This document shows, in pieces, positions 12,167-21,631 of a stretch of DNA of 64,000 nt (position 1 is its first letter; each line of letters begins with the position of its first letter). The stretch lies in the NCBI RefSeq assembly GCF_021134715.1, contig NC_060026.1, positions 9,539,001 through 9,603,000 of the forward strand, read 5' to 3'. Origin of the DNA: Daphnia pulex (taxonomy: Eukaryota; Arthropoda; Branchiopoda; Diplostraca; Daphniidae). A program made the translations under genes and the position numbers. Under the pieces are notes generated by a model. It searched no databases, had not been told where the DNA came from, and saw only the letters and a program-made list of their open reading frames with translations.

Positions 12167-12697
12167 GTGTTTATTTTTTTTATTTAATTAGTTTTTTTCA
12201 ATTTTTTCCTTTGTTGTTGTTTGTGTTTTTTTTTTCTTTTTTTTGTTTTTCCTGTTATAACTGTTTATTTGTTATCCAATTCTTGTTGTCCCTATTATTT
12301 CTGGGTTCTTGGCAATCATTAATAGTCAGAATAATTGAAATTGCATTTAGTTTGCTTTTTTTCTTTATTCCCACTTGATAATAAATGTTTGAAAGAATGA
12401 AATCTGATACTTGCTGAATGAGAAATTTCAATCTGATTAAAATTTAAAGTGATTTCTATTTCCATTGATTTCAAGATTTGAATTTGAATTATTAGTGTTT
12501 GAAAGCGAATCTACTCTCCACTTTATCTTACGCTACAGTCTGTATGAATGATCTGATTTAACAAATCTGGAATTTCGAGTACCAATTTTACGTCGATTTT
12601 ACTTCTTCAAATGTTGGATTTGAACCAAACATTTTAAATTTGAAGTGAAACTGTCGATTTTTTGAATTTTTCCTAAGCATTTTAAATACTAAGCCAT
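12167..12697. other. T-rich intron or spacer between exon copies
   Basis: Poly-T-rich sequence with donor-like GTGTTT at its start. Stops occur in all plus frames after about 12378. No coding signal is seen. Confidence 0.4.
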
Positions 12698-13726
12698 GAA
12701 ATATTGATCATAAAAAAAGAAGTAGTTGGCTTGAAACATCAATCTTTTCATTTAATGCAATTCATTACTCCGCCGTCTACCCCACCTTTCTCCTTTTTTC
12801 ATTCCTGGACCATTTCAGAACGTCAAAAGATTGAGGAAAGGAGGAGATCAAATCTCATACGTGAGGTGCAGCTTAAAACTCGACATGAAAAATTGAAGAA
12901 AAACAGACAGTAGTAAGTGTTACCAAGTTATTTCATGTTTGTGTTTTTATGTATATATTTTTTCTTTTCAGTGCTGAAGCTACTTTGGAGAGATTTAAGC
13001 GGAATGAGGCATTGACCAAAAAGGAGCTGGCTCATTCCGAAATATTGATCATAAATAAAGGAAGTAGTCCAGGCTTGAAACACAAATCTTTTCATTTAAT
13101 GCAATTCATTACTCCACCGTCTCCCCCACCTTTCTTCTTTCTTCATTCCTGGACCATTTCAGAACGTCAAAGGATTGAGGAAAGGGTGAGATCAAATCTC
13201 ATACGTGAGGTGCAGCTCAAAACTCGACATGAAAAATTGAAGAAAAATAGACAGAAGTAAGTGTTACCAAGTTATTTTATGTTGTGTTTTTATGTATATT
13301 TTTTTTCTTTTCAGTGCTGAAGCTACTTTGGAGAGATTTAAGCGGAATGAGGCATTGGCCAAAAAGGAGCTGGCCTCATTCCGAAATATTGATCATAAAT
13401 AAAGGAAGTAGTCCAGGCTTGAAACATCAATCTTTTCATTTAATGCAATTCATTACTCCGCCGTCTTCCCCACCTTCCTTCATTCCTGGACCATTTCAGA
13501 ACGTCAAAGGATTGAGGAAAGGAGGAGATCAAATCTCATACGTGAGGTGCAGCTCAAAACTCGACATGAAAAATTGAAGGAAAACAGACAGTAGTAAGTG
13601 TTACCAAGTTATTTCATGTTTGTGTTTTTATGTATATATTTTTTTTCTTTTCAGTGCTGAAGCTACTTTGGAGAGATTTAAGCGGAATGAGGCATTGGTC
13701 AAACAGGAGCTGGCCTCATTCCGCTC
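12698..13726 (+). repeat. Tandem array, three units of 341-344 bp carrying an exon pair
   Basis: Units start at 12698, 13039 and 13383, each with GAAATATTGATCATA. Each unit holds exon A (ITPPSTPP..., SERQKIEERRRSNLIREVQL, KTRHEKLKKNRQ), a GTAAGTGTTACC...TTTTCAG intron, then the first half of exon B (AEATLERFKRNEALTKKELA). Unit boundaries fall inside exon B after CTCATTCCG, so only the last unit runs on into the full exon B. The copies are nearly identical at DNA level, so the amplification is recent. Wide charged segments suggest helical or coiled-coil structure; no known family is recognised. Confidence 0.8.
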
Positions 13727-13880
13727 CAAAATGTGCAAAGATGAGGCTGAGGCTAAAAGGATGTTTGGCGATGCTGTTAAGTTGTTTGATTTGTTTGATT
13801 TGTTTTTTTCAATTTTTTCTATTTATGTTTGTTTTTTGTGTATTTTGTTGGTTGTTCCTGTTATCACTGTTTATTTGTAA
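12758..13880 (+). CDS. Candidate charged repeat protein from duplicated exons, unidentified
   Basis: The duplicated exons could be spliced together: exon A copies at about 12758-12912, 13103-13257 and 13446-13593, exon B copies from about 12972, 13315 and 13654. In the second unit a one-base loss (CTGGCTCATTCC against CTGGCCTCATTCC) fuses exon B in frame with the next exon A, giving an uninterrupted frame through ILIINKGSSPGLKHKSFHL. In the third unit the same junction reads into TAA. The last exon B continues with FRSKMCKDEAEAKRMFGDAV. No promoter, start codon or domain could be fixed, so the exact product is unknown. It may be a real gene with variable exon number or a decaying locus. Confidence 0.3.
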
Positions 13881-13887
13881 TCCATAA

Positions 13888-14133
13888 AACAATGATACGT
13901 AGAATGCAGCTTAAACTTAAATATAAGAAAATGAAGAGAACAGTAAGTTCTAGTAAACAACAGTAAGTTCTAGTAAGTTATTTCTGGTTTGTGTTTTTCT
14001 ATATTTGTTTTTCTTTCAGTGCTCAAGCAAGTTTGGAGAAATTTTTGCGGAATGAGGCATTGGCCAAAAAGGAACTTGCCTCATTCCACTCACAAATGTT
14101 TAATAAGGATGAAGCGGAAGCAGTACGGATATT
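13888..14133 (+). other. Diverged fifth copy of the exon pair, 5' truncated
   Basis: An exon A fragment (MIRRMQLKLKYKKMKR) at 13890-13938 leads to a GTAAGTTC donor. Exon B follows TTCTTTCAG at 14020 and reads AQASLEKFLRNEALAKKELA, then FHSQMFNKDEAEA. It resembles the 11792 copy more than the middle units (LRNE, FHS), so it and the first copy may be older flanks around the recent tandem expansion. Confidence 0.4.
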
Positions 14134-14538
14134 AAGCACCATACACATTTTTTTATTCTATTAATATTTTTCTTTTTCTTGTGTTTGTGGTTATCCTGAT
14201 GTTTTTTTTTTGTTATTGGTTTTTTACGTAATCTGATTCAACTGGCATTGCCAACATTGTAAATATAGACATTGGTGAAGATTATTTTGAAAGTTCGAGG
14301 GTGAAAGTGTTCAGTCTGATTATTTTCCTCTAAAAGGGGGAACTTTGCTTATCCCTTTATATTTAACAGAAATTCCATGTGTTGTATATTTTGTTATAAC
14401 GTTTTTTTTTAAGGAATAGAAACTGGATTTAGACAGAGAAAATTTTCCCGCATCAGTTAAGAATACGAGGGCAACGACCGCCCATTGCATACAATTGTTT
14501 AAAATTGAATCGTATTTATCTCGCTGAAATTAAAGTTC

Positions 14539-15221
14539 TTGATCAAATTCTTTTGTGTTTTTGCACTTCTTTTTATTTCAAAAGAAGATAGATCGACATG
14601 TCCAAGGCTGGTCCCTGTTCTTATATCTACGAAGCTAGGTAAGAAGGACTTTTTTTCAAAGCACAATTTTTTATTCAAACAATTACTAAAAGTAAATGTT
14701 ACATATGACGTTGAAGTCGTTGTTTGTGACGAAGGATCATATGTTGTTTATTATTTTAGAGTTGGAGTCTATGATGTCATTTTTTTGCAAAGAGTCAACC
14801 ATATTACCCCAGTCGGTAGTAGAGAGGAGTTCTTTGGCCGGCGTCTGGTGCCAACTCAATTGCAACCACCGTCGAATCATGGTTCAATTAAATGCCTACA
14901 AAAAGTCTATGCGATGCTACTCAAGTCGCCAGGAAGATGAAAGATGCTATGCTACTGGGCTTATTCTTCTGTCTTCCTATTACAGCTGCCAGGCCTGTTG
15001 ACCCGAGATTCTTTTATATTGACGGGCTAGCAGCACAAGTAGGCGGAATAATGGAAAAGGAACTAACATTCCTTCAAGGATCCTTTGGCGTTGTGTTGAT
15101 GATTGGCACCAGGTTTTTTATATGGCCTATATTTAAAAAATATGGGTGGCCACTCATGCGTAAATGGTTTTGCTGCAATGCAATTTGCCCTCCCAAACCA
15201 AAAAAAAATATATCTTTTTAA
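14539..15221 (+). CDS. Candidate unidentified protein-coding region
   Basis: A 133-codon ORF (14539-14940) overlaps a 109-codon ORF (14892-15221) in another frame. The first follows an acceptor-like TTTTTATTTCAAAAG and includes KVNVTYDVEVVVCDEGSYVV. The second has a hydrophobic segment (MLLLGLFFCLPITAA-like) that could be a membrane anchor or signal, and a basic Lys-rich end. One splice between them would make a product of roughly 200 aa, but no compelling site was found. It lies just downstream of the exon array and could be part of the same locus. I do not recognise it; chance remains possible. Confidence 0.2.
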
Positions 15222-17123
15222 ATTACAAACAATAGATTAAGAATTCTTCTTTGTCAAAGAAAACGATGTTAAAATCCCATAATCGACTTTTTCTTGTAAA
15301 TAATTGTTTAATGTGGTATTTAGTATGCCAGTATTACCGCATCTCCCTAAAAACTGCCCTCTTGGCTCAGCGTTTAAGAAAGAAGTGAGAGATTCCAACT
15401 TGCTCCCTCTGCCTTTGCCTCAACCCTCTAGTGGTTGGCATACAGAACGATACAACGACATCTAGAGGTTATGAAAGAATGTAGTGTGTCAGTTTAGTTT
15501 TTGGAAATACAGAAACAAATATTTTAAAAATTTAATACTATTCGAATTAATAAATTTTTAATGCGTCTTTTAAGACTTACGTAAATCTTGTACTATTTTT
15601 GAAATGTGTTTGCGAAGTGTAGAAACATCTTGTTAATTTCATTTGAGATTTGACTATCCCAGGTTAAAAAAAAGTTCATGTATTAAAATTTACTTTCACA
15701 AGTAAAATTATATATTAATATTTGATTTTATATGTAACATGTCATGTCATTAAAGCTAGCTACATGTTAAAGTGATACATGTAAAATATCGTGTAATGAG
15801 TTGAATCTAGGAAAATCCAAAGCAATGGAGGACTTTGATTTATGTGATGCCAAAATGCACGGAAAAATTGTAAAGTTGAAAAGGAGAGGAAGAAGTATTT
15901 CTTAATTTTTTTTTATTTTCTTCGTTTTGTGTATATGTCCTATTGTTATCTACTTACTGTAAATTGGAAGACAGAATAAATTTGAGAATATGATTGCTGC
16001 CAAAATCCTTGTAGTTGCTACACGATCGGCAAAATCTTTCATTCTGAAAAATTAGATTTTTTTTAAGATCTGGTTTGTCCGAAAACTGATGTCAAAAATC
16101 AGAAAAAACGCCACAATTTCTGGGGCTTGTCCCTTATTTTCCATTAAATAACTTAAAAATTATGCTAGCTAGAACATTGCGGATTTCACCATTGAGTTTT
16201 TCGTAAAATTCCGCACAAGATGGTTTATTCGGGGACTGGCTGCGATGTCTTGGTCACCCTTTTCCAAAAATTGTAAACCCCCAAAACCCCCAATGTTGGC
16301 CTCTTTGAGTGTTGGGCTCAGTGTTAAATCTTCAATTGACTACAATTAATATGACGTGAAAAATCTGAAAGTAAACACTGTTGTTGAGCTTGTAAAGTTC
16401 TTCATTTCAGAGTTTTCCGGGTCTTCCTACCTTGACCCGTTCCGTTGTTATCCCCCTTTAAAGAACCCTAATTTGAAAATAGCTCAACGGAGCGTTCCCA
16501 AACTTAGGGCTCGATTAAAAACCCATCCTTCCCTTTGATAGGAAAAATCTAAAAAAAAATCAGCTTAATCCTACCCATAATGGCTACGGCCAAAAAAATT
16601 CGTCGCAATCCGACGAACATTGGATTTTTTGAAAATTGGAACGCCAAGAAAAACGCCTTTTTCCATAAAGGTTCTCTCGCGCGTTCCCAACCTTTAGGTA
16701 GGTACTGTATAGTTATATACGTTGTGGAGGAACTGGGTAATCAGGTAAAATGGCTTAAAGAAAACTTTTGCTAACACTAATTTCCGAAAACTTTTATGTA
16801 CATGAATAGATATATGCAGACAACTTGTTTGTATTCAATTTTAGCATAGCATAAACACAAGATAAATCTGTTTCATGGTTGTGATAGGGCAATTGTAAGA
16901 GGACAATGGACATCCAAATATTCTGAGATGCATTCAGCTAGTCAAAGAAATCCATCAACTTTGTTGAAATTGGTTCGATAACTGAAAAAAAATAGAAACG
17001 CATTCCATAAGCAACCCATTTTGAAATAAAATTCGAGCGTTAAGCATATATAATATTTGTAACACTTGGTATATTTTACTTGGACTTATGTGAAATGGAG
17101 ATCATGTGATCAACAGTAATAAT
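15222..17123. other. AT-rich region without a supported gene
   Basis: Short plus-strand ORFs at 16356-16538 and 16580-16774 (the latter starts MATAKKIRRNPTNIGF) have no splice context or family match. The last roughly 120 bases (17001-17123) are the likely 3' UTR of the minus-strand gene that ends at 17124. Confidence 0.4.
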
Positions 17124-18128
17124 TTATTCCTTGGTAGCGACCGGAAATCCAGGGAAAGCGTAGGATGGATAGGCGAAGGGGAAGTTTTCAGGCAAGTAAG
17201 AAGCGGATTGCTCCTTTGCGGAATCTCGAAACTTGAAGCTGTATGCACTGGGAGCTGTAACAAGAAAATTAGGCCTGTATAAAAATTCATTGCCGTATTA
17301 TTTTGGAATGAAGTGAAATATTTACCATAACCGTAGCTGTATGGAAAACCGGTGTTCTGGTAGCCAGCATATTGCGGGGCGTAGGCGGCGTACTGTTGCT
17401 GCTTAGCCGCTCCGAAGGGATACGTTTGTGCGGCTCCAAATGGATACGTTTGTGCGGCAACAAATGGATACGCTTGCGCGGCTGCGAATGGATACGTTTG
17501 TGCGGCGAATTTGGCAGGCGCGGCAAAGGCAACGGGTGCAGTACCAACAGTTACGGGGGCAGTGTAACCGTAATAAGGGGCAGCATAGCCATAAAATGGA
17601 GCAGCAGTGTAGGCATTACCGTAAGGGGGGGCAGTGAATTTAGCGGAATTGGCACCATAGTCGAAGTGTGCTGCAGCGAATTTAGCAGGAACAGCGGTAT
17701 AACCGTATGGAGCAGCAGCGGCATAACCGAAAGGAGCAGCAGCGTAAGCATAAGGAATAGCGAAGGCGTAAGCCTGTTGCAAGGCCTTCATATCGCGGAC
17801 CTCCTTAGGTTCTTCAACAACGACTACTGCTTCATCTTTGGGATCTTGAGCAATGACTACAGTTTCTTTGGGTTCCTCGGCAGCAATCAAAGCAGCAAGG
17901 GCAAAGACAGCAATACACTAATTTGAGCATTAAAAACAATCTTATTACATTTTACACTTTGATGTATGGAATTTATCGAACATGTGAACAGTATGTGAAT
18001 TACAAATGCAGAAATGTGAAAATAACTGAAAATAATCATTCTTTTCAAATTTATTCTTAAAAAAGTAAAACATTATACTAAAACAATAAAACAGTAAAAA
18101 GTCTTTGATTACTTACCACAGCCTTCAT
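17124..18128 (-). CDS. Secreted Ala/Tyr/Pro-rich repeat protein, possibly cuticular
   Basis: Coding exons complement(join(17124..17254, 17326..17917, 18117..18128)): 735 nt, 244 aa, GT-AG splices, phases closing. The first exon encodes only MKAV, and the signal peptide (MKAVCIAVFALAALIAA) is completed after the intron. Residues 18-47 are acidic (EEPKETVVIAQDPKDEAVVV). Residues 53-200 are built of Ala-Tyr-Pro-Phe-Gly motifs (AAPFGYAAAAPYGYTA, four AQ-TYPFGA-type units at 144-175). The C-terminus (FKFRDSAKEQSASYLPENFP) is less repetitive. There is no Rebers-Riddiford chitin-binding domain and no cysteine after the signal peptide. The composition is typical of structural extracellular or cuticular proteins of arthropods, but the exact role is inferred. 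A TATA box lies 82 bases upstream of the ATG. Confidence 0.86.
17418..17513 (-). repeat. 24-bp tandem repeat inside the secreted-protein gene
   Basis: Four head-to-tail units start at 17418, 17442, 17466 and 17490 (plus-strand word GGATACGTTTGTGCGGC). Each encodes an eight-residue unit of the form AQTYPFGA. The units are in frame and well conserved, so copy-number variation would lengthen or shorten the protein without disrupting it. Confidence 0.85.
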
Positions 18129-18209
18129 TTTCTATGAGATTTTCTAGTGAGAGCTGCTATACAAACCACCAAGAAGTACTGATGATGATATTTGTGGCCA
18201 TCACGCCGT

Positions 18210-18217
18210 CTTTTATA
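18210..18217 (-). promoter_or_regulatory. TATA box of the secreted-protein gene
   Basis: TATAAAAG reads on the minus strand upstream of the ATG at 18128. A TCAGT arthropod-initiator-like word lies at 18178-18182. The gap to it is about 37 bases, slightly longer than the usual 30, so the exact start site is uncertain. A strong TATA box fits a highly expressed, tissue-specific secreted protein. Confidence 0.6.
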
Positions 18218-19426
18218 CTCCGTTCAAGCGTTTCATCCCCAGTGTTATGCTTGCATCAAGGTCGAAGGACAGCCTCTTCCCTTATTTACCCTTTCCTTGG
18301 ATACAGTTCTTCCTTTTTTGTGCCTCCTCAAAGTCATTGGTTAGAAAGCACGACTGCTTAAATATTGCCTTATTCGTTTTTTTTTTGTTGTCTTTTTTTC
18401 TACCCGCAACCCGTCTTCTTTTATGCCCCGTAGGCCTTATCGCTGAGGTGCACAGCACAAAAGGAGAAAACCAAATGTTACGAACAAATATCAGGGCGGG
18501 GTTCTCTCTTTGGCTAACGTTCAACGACCAGGCATTCAAAAGGCATTCGAGTTATAGGAAACTGAAAATGTTCCAAAGCATCGTTCCTCAGTTCATGACC
18601 GGATCACGTGATTGGGATTCTTTTAAACTTGAAATGAGTTATTGAATAAATCATGAAAAATTGAAAATGCTATAAGAAAACTGTATAGTTAAGTCTGTAC
18701 AGTGTATATAAAATACATATACAGTAGCTAATATATATAAGCTAATAATATAGCCTAGCTAATGTAACGAAAAAAAGATTGAAGCTCAATAGATTTGTAA
18801 TTTAATTTCTAAACATTCGCGGTATGACCTAAACAAAGGAGTAAACTTATACGGGCGAACAATTTAAAGTCACAATCTTGAAGAATGTATGAGTGACTTT
18901 TTTCGAAAAGGACATGCTGGAAAAGTTATGTTGATTTGTTTTTTTTCGAGAAAATTAATGGTATAAGGAGAAAACACGACAAGAAAAAATAAATTCACGT
19001 TAGGATATTTAAATTTTATTTGCCCTGGAGTAAGGGCAAAGCGAGCGGTCGGAAACTTTCTCTGTTCGGTTATAGAAGGTCATCTTTTTTTTTCTTAACG
19101 ACTGTACTAAAGTCATAGTAATATTTACTTAAGTTCAAATTGCAAGATTGTCTTATATGTTAGCCTATATCTCAAGTTTCAACAGAAGCATATTTTGTCA
19201 ATGACTTAATTTTTATAGAAAAATTTAAAACTTAGATATGCTATGCCCTTTTAAAAAAATAACACTAGGATCCCGAAACGACACTTAGAATTTGGCGTCA
19301 GGGTGGCTTTTCGTCAGCATCTGCCAAATAGGAAACACACAAAACGAACTACAAAGTTATATCGAGATTTTATATAATCTCTTGACATTTGACAATTTAT
19401 ATTGTCCATAAAAGCGCAGCTGGAGG
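18218..19426. other. Upstream flank, no supported gene
   Basis: Proximal promoter of the minus-strand gene, then AT-rich sequence. The ORFs at 18247-18645 (plus) and 18282-18539 (minus) overlap on opposite strands and have no motifs. Confidence 0.4.
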
Positions 19427-19965
19427 ACTCAAAAGTCATTGAAAGACTTCTTGAGTTATTTCTTCGGTTAGCGACCTATGGGTGTCCTTGAATGTATACG
19501 AACCATTTCTATTTGGACGTGGTCAAAGAACTCTTCCTATATATTCTATATTAGTTTGTCCAAGTTACTCCTTTTGAATTCTAATACCTGTAGCTTTCTC
19601 TTCTGCATAAAGTTTGATTTTTTTTTTCTTCCCTAACCGGCTTTTTGATCAAACTTGTGTTCTTTGCCTTCAAACTTGTTTTTGTTCTCAAGGTGAGTTT
19701 AGATTTGATTGAATCCTGGTTCCTAGAAACCACGCATAAAGATTGCATGTACAACTGAACATCCCACACAGAATAGCCGCAGTTTGTCTCTTGATATAAT
19801 ATAGAACATACAGCAACCGACAGCAACCTTTCCCGTTGCTTTGTTGTCGCGTTTATAAAAAGAACTCTAATTTGAATATACCGTTTAAGTCGTCAATAAA
19901 AATTTCCCGAACATTAATTCTAATTGAATTTATCGCCGCCCAGTTCATATACATCCTAAATCAAG
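19427..19965 (+). repeat. Direct repeat, copy 1 of a roughly 600-bp unit
   Basis: Starts at ACTCAAAAGTC and ends near CATCCTAAATCAAG. Long shared blocks with copy 2 include CGGTTAGCGACCTATG, GTGAGTTTAGATTTGATTG, CTAGAAACCACGCATAA and TTTGTCTCTTGATATAATAT. It does not encode a convincing protein. Confidence 0.8.
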
Positions 19966-20027
19966 GGATTTTTAGGGTTTTCTTTCGCTCATCTGGCAAC
20001 GTCCAGAGATTTCTGTTTTGTTTCCAA

Positions 20028-20507
20028 ACTCAAAAGTCTTAAGACTTCTCTTTTCGGTTAGCGACCTATGCGTGTCCTTAAATACATACGAATCAATTTT
20101 ATTTGTAAGTGGTCAAAGAAACCCTTCCTATATTCCATACTAGGTCGTCCAAGTTATACTTCTTTCGAATTATATTAGCTACTTGTAGCTTTTTCAATCA
20201 AACTTAGAGTGTCCTTTGCCGTCAAACTTGTTTTGGGTCTCATGGTGAGTTTAGATTTGATTGAATCCTGTTTCCTAGAAACCACGCATAAGGTCTGTGA
20301 CTGAACATGCATCCGACAAAGAATAGATGTAGTTTGTCTCTTGATATAATATGGAATATACAGCAACCTTTCCCGTTGATTGTTGTGGCGCGTCTAAGGA
20401 GTAAGGACTCTAATTTGAATACAGTATTTTTCGTCAATCAAAATTAGCCAAAAATGAATTCTAATTGAATTTGTAGCCGCCCAGTTCGTGCATCATCCTA
20501 AATCAAG
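20028..20507 (+). repeat. Direct repeat, copy 2 of a roughly 600-bp unit
   Basis: Second copy, offset by about 600 bases from 19427 and diverged by substitutions and several small indels. It ends at CATCCTAAATCAAG. The short minus-strand ORFs here (20175-20366) correspond in part to the ORF at 19581-19826 in copy 1 (shared SIKSKLT and KTSLTAK-type words) but are too degenerate to call a gene. Confidence 0.8.
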
Positions 20508-21091
20508 AAAATATTCGTATCCAAGCGTGCATCATAGTATAGCAACCCATGGCGGAATATGCCGGAGTTTATTGACATTTACTGTACAAATACAATTTAT
20601 ATTAGGGGACTTTTGGTCTTCATGAAGGAAGATGTTATTGGACAATAATTATTTTTTCTTTCTTCTTCAATCTTTTCTTTCTTTTCCTTTTTTTTTTTTT
20701 ATTTTTCTTTTTTGTAAACATGCGTGTGACTGGTGAGCTGATTCTTCTGAAAGCCCCCGGAGAAGGAACGTTATATCATGAGGAGAAGTTGTGTGTACGT
20801 CGATGCGTTTCGCCGTTTCGTGTATATATTAATTGATGCAAAAAAAGACAATTTCTGACGTTGGGCCGTGTACACATATCGTAGGAAATTATAGAAGATG
20901 TATTGTAGATGCGAAACACGCTCGTCGCTCCCCAAACCATCAGAAAGGGGTGTGACGATGCTTCAAAGCGGCGTGATTTTTTTAAAGTCGTCACAGAGAA
21001 CGAAATGGATAATTATAATCAAAACAGCACGCGGGGAAATATATGTGCCCCCCTCCCTCAAAACACGGTAATGATTAACGGGTGAAATCTG

Positions 21092-21122
<31 letters not shown>

Positions 21123-21631
21123 AGTATTTCCAGTACGAAGGTATATCATAGAATAAGCCAGACGTAACACCGTGTTTTGGAGGTATATATAAATGACAAG
21201 ACGAGACAAAACGCATCGGGTCCTTTTTCAATAATTGCGGCGCGATCAAATCATTCAAACGTTCTCTGTCATCGACAAAACGGCAATCATGTATGATTAT
21301 GAGCAAAAGTATCGGTTGTACATCCACCAGCACAGCATGGCAACTTTACAAATATACACAGATATAAATATACAATACACATATATTGAATCCACGAAAA
21401 ATCAAATTAGAATTGATCGTCAAGCGAGGAAGGATAGAAAAATGGATTAAACAAGTGAGAGAGAGAAAAGTATCTAGCGTCTGTTTGTGATGTGTGGAAA
21501 TCAAAAGAAAAATGAGTTTGAAGTGCAGTGTCGAGTTCGTATATAGAAAAATTCCGTCTAATAGTTTGTTGATATGAGATGCTTCTCTCACGAAATTGCA
21601 AGTCTGATTTCATTGCAAAATATATATCAAT
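20508..21631. other. 3' flank of the receptor gene; CT-rich tract and poly-T
   Basis: A pyrimidine-rich tract (TTTCTTTCTTCTTC...) occupies about 20650-20716, and a 24-base T run occupies 21093-21116. The part next to 21632 should be the 3' UTR of the minus-strand receptor. No AATAAA-type signal on the minus strand was picked out with confidence. Confidence 0.4.
21093..21116. repeat. Homopolymer T run (24 bases)
   Basis: Uninterrupted T tract on the plus strand (A tract on the strand of the receptor gene), about 515 bases beyond its stop codon. Confidence 0.9.

Noticed and set aside
17372..17926. 184-codon plus-strand ORF with repeated IRLCG units
   Set aside because: Antisense translation of the 24-bp repeat in the minus-strand secreted-protein gene, which has a signal peptide, TATA box and clean splices.
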